This document shows, in pieces, positions 62,592-64,000 of a DNA stretch of 64,000 nucleotides. The stretch spans positions 15,658 to 79,657 of the forward strand of contig DEQW01000005.1 of NCBI GenBank assembly GCA_002360635.1, written 5' to 3'. This stretch comes from Flavobacteriaceae bacterium UBA3356 (GTDB lineage: Bacteria; Bacteroidota; Bacteroidia; Flavobacteriales; Flavobacteriaceae). The number at the start of each line of letters is the position of its first letter. The first letter of the stretch is position 1. Both the position numbers and the translations under genes were made by a program. Under the pieces are notes generated by a model. That model was not told the DNA's origin. It did no database searches and saw nothing but the letters and a program-made list of their open reading frames with translations.

Positions 62592-62800
62592 ATGAATGCA
62601 AAGGAATGCAACGCCCGTCATATAACACTACACGATTGCAACAACCTGAAAGCTTAGTTAAAGGCCGTTAAATGGCTTTATATTACCACGCTATACCAAA
62701 AACGATCATATTTGGGTAATTGGGTTTTTTAAGTATATTTGAAAAACTCCCTTAATTATTTAATAAGAATACTTTTTTCCTAGCCAATATTGCTCATAGC
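62592..62800. other. Gene-free stretch at the start of the accessory region
   Basis: About 210 nt without a plausible ORF. It contains short direct repeats (CGTCATAT near 62587 and 62617; GAATGCA twice between them) and the consensus promoter at 62711-62741. Beyond this I see nothing. Confidence 0.5.
62711..62741 (+). promoter_or_regulatory. Consensus promoter upstream of the 30-aa ORF and DUF5677-like gene
   Basis: TTTG (62711-62714), exactly 19 nt, then TATATTTG (62734-62741): the best -33/-7 pair in the window. The predicted start of transcription is near 62748, about 50 nt before the ATG at 62801 and 135 nt before the TTG at 62883. Confidence 0.7.
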
Positions 62801-62893
62801 ATGCCAAATAGAGAAGCTATTAAGAGAAAAAGTGTTGATATAAACAAGTTAGCCACAATACGAAAAAACTCACGATTTAAAATTGGAAATTGA
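62801..62893 (+). CDS. Short basic ORF (30 aa), leader peptide or truncated gene remnant
   Basis: ATG ORF encoding a lysine/arginine-rich peptide that begins MPNREAIKRKSVDINKLA and ends ...FKIGN. It sits right behind the best promoter of the window, and its last codons overlap the TTG start of the DUF5677-like gene in another frame, so it could act as a leader for coupled translation. Its opening also resembles the N-terminus of small Bacteroidetes proteins of unknown function, so it may be the stump of a gene cut by insertion of the downstream cassette. Confidence 0.35.
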   Translation: MPNREAIKRKSVDINKLATIRKNSRFKIGN

Positions 62894-63779
62894 TTTAAAA
62901 ACTTTTACTGCACTAAAAGAATTTCATCTGCTGAATTCTGTTCCAGCAACTTTTGAAAGTTTGGAGTTGCTTGCGAAAGCCAGTACCGAATTAATCCAAT
63001 CGATATATGACTCGAAACCTGAACTTGGCGAAGGAGAAGTATTTATTGAGACTTTATCAATAAAGATTTTACTCACTACAAAAAGCATCATTGAATTAGG
63101 AAAAGGGACAAAAGTTTCTGCATTAACTAAAGATAGTAACGTTAAATTATTAGATTTTTCTTCAATCAACATTCTGACACGTTCAATAATTGAGGCGTTT
63201 TTAACATTAGAATACTTATTTTTCAATGACTTAAATATTGAGGAAAGAAATTTCAGATTTTATATTTGGCAGATTTCTGGCTACAAAGCAAGACAAGGGT
63301 TCTTTAATGAAAGAGGTCTATTAAAGGAAAAAGTCAATGAAAAACTTCAAACGGAATTAGCAGAGATAAAAAGGTTAAAAGCCATTATCGAAAAATCACC
63401 GTACTATAATAACTTGAACAAACAGAATTTATGGAAATTAGACACTTTTGGACTTCCAAGACTTGTAAGTTGGTCTAAGTTAATTGAGCAAAGTATTTTA
63501 AAGACATCAATGTTTGAGTTATCATATAAATTATATTCAAATTATGCTCATTCTGAATTCATTTCTCTAATCCAAATGAACGGAGCGAAAACTCTGAACA
63601 AAGGCTCAGAAGAAAATGACTTATCAATATTAAATTCTCTAAGAGTTGTTAAGATGATAAACTGTATTGCAATCGTAGGATTAAAAAATAAATTTGATTT
63701 TGCGTCAAAAGTGTTTGAGCAATATGATGATGAAATAAAGTCAACAATCTTATTCTGGAACGAATTTGGAACGGAATAA
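62883..63779 (+). CDS. DUF5677-like accessory protein
   Basis: A 298-residue soluble, helix-rich protein without signal peptide. The frame has no ATG before the domain; the TTG at 62883 (MEIDLKTFTALKEFHLL) is the probable start, since an in-frame stop lies at 62850. The segments INILTRSIIEAFLTLEYLFFND, FRFYIWQISGYKARQGFF and KLYSNYAHSEFISLIQMNG resemble the DUF5677 family (HEPN-like helical, with R-x-h-x-E and S-x-Y-x-H-S/E patterns); I am moderately sure. Such genes are scattered in accessory DNA; the role is unknown. It is followed at once by a cassette-like repeat. Confidence 0.6.
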   Translation: MEIDLKTFTALKEFHLLNSVPATFESLELLAKASTELIQSIYDSKPELGEGEVFIETLSIKILLTTKSIIELGKGTKVSALTKDSNVKLLDFSSINILTRSIIEAFLTLEYLFFNDLNIEERNFRFYIWQISGYKARQGFFNERGLLKEKVNEKLQTELAEIKRLKAIIEKSPYYNNLNKQNLWKLDTFGLPRLVSWSKLIEQSILKTSMFELSYKLYSNYAHSEFISLIQMNGAKTLNKGSEENDLSILNSLRVVKMINCIAIVGLKNKFDFASKVFEQYDDEIKSTILFWNEFGTE

Positions 63780-63786
63780 GTACTGT

Positions 63787-63985
63787 GGCTAACAATGTAT
63801 ATAAAACATAGCTATTATAGGCTTTCCGAGAGGTTTGTGTATATTTGCTTAGTCCGCCAAATTTAAAAATTTGGCTTTTGAGAAAATATAAGATAAAAAG
63901 AAAAATTTAAAAATTCGGCTCGTGTATAATCCGAAACGAAAGTGTCTTTTTTACACGCTACGTTTCATATACGGAGACGTCAGAC
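63787..63985. repeat. attC-like structured element (about 200 bp) behind the DUF5677-like gene
   Basis: Outer core-like ends GGCTAAC (63787-63793) and GTCAGAC (63979-63985) are partly complementary. Arms GTATATAAAACATAGC (63797-63812) and GCTACGTTTCATATAC (63957-63972) pair at 14 of 16 positions. Inside are a perfect 9-bp hairpin GCCAAATTT/AAATTTGGC (63856-63875), an AAATTTAAAAATT direct repeat and a GTGT/ACAC hairpin. Starting 7 nt after the stop codon, it has the layout of long attC (VCR-like) recombination sites, and the sequence resembles repeats I recall downstream of unrelated accessory genes in flavobacteria. Confidence 0.55.
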
Positions 63986-64000
63986 TGTCTAATAACCTCA

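Noticed and set aside
62428..62628. 66-aa open frame on the minus strand overlapping the 45-aa ORF
   Set aside because: Cys/Ser/Tyr-rich composition and it reads into the terminator; the overlapping 45-aa frame looks more protein-like.
1..64000. CRISPR array, insertion sequence, prophage, rRNA operon
   Set aside because: No regularly spaced repeats, transposase, integrase, phage structural gene or rRNA sequence was recognised. The only mobile-DNA hints are the REP-like repeats and the attC-like element.

Overview
The window is AT-rich chromosomal DNA of a Bacteroidota bacterium, most likely a (marine) member of the Flavobacteriaceae. The support is: type IX secretion sorting tails on secreted proteins (1102-aa protein at 880-4188, sugar-dehydrogenase-like protein at 21971-23365), SpII lipoprotein leaders, promoter elements of the TANNTTTG type, near absence of Shine-Dalgarno sequences, a bacillithiol gene (bshC), and gene orders typical of flavobacteria (bamD-rpoZ-coaBC-PorD/DUF4835-recN; parA-parB-DUF5683-dapB-lepB-wbqC). 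I did not identify the species.

Layout. 1-4.2 kb: the 5' part of a family 2 glycosyltransferase gene running off the left edge, then a large secreted multidomain protein. 4.3-16.2 kb: almost entirely minus-strand housekeeping genes (fabI, recN, PorD-like, coaBC, rpoZ, bamD, dapA, DUF6913, ligA, aquaporin, LOG family, prmC). 16.2-24 kb: mostly plus strand (ribD, DMT transporter, yigZ, dnaA, LMW-PTP, secreted dehydrogenase-like protein, RsmI-like methyltransferase). 24-28.2 kb: minus strand (two tandem lysozyme-like paralogues, mltG, GNAT, dapF). 28.3-35.3 kb: plus strand (HtrA protease, a long GAPDH, trmD, a TPR histidine kinase with a LytTR response regulator), then tRNA-Pro(GGG) on the minus strand.

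35.6-48 kb forms a metabolic block. A three-gene acyl-CoA (propionyl-CoA) carboxylase operon on the minus strand faces, a few kb away, both subunits of methylmalonyl-CoA mutase on the plus strand: together the core of propionyl-CoA to succinyl-CoA conversion. The stretch between and around them holds yebC, a lipoprotein sugar-dehydrogenase-like protein with a lipid-anchored cytochrome c, udk and a DivIC/FtsB-like division gene. A 2,4-dienoyl-CoA reductase-like SDR follows, which fits fatty-acid use. 49-62.4 kb: an M16 peptidase, chromosome partitioning parAB with dapB and lepB, bshC, an M14 peptidase and an MBL-fold lipoprotein.

From about 62.4 kb to the right edge the character changes to accessory DNA: a 45-aa minus-strand ORF, a 30-aa basic ORF behind a consensus promoter, a DUF5677-like gene that starts with TTG, and directly behind it a roughly 200-bp element with long imperfect terminal inverted repeats that resembles a gene-cassette recombination site. 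This is the best candidate for something unusual in the window. Other points of interest are a REP-like palindrome inserted in frame in the mutase small subunit (with an intergenic relative at 39.9 kb), a yigZ gene with no ATG/GTG/TTG start, and several genes whose -7 promoter element abuts the start codon. I saw no CRISPR array, rRNA, insertion sequence or prophage.
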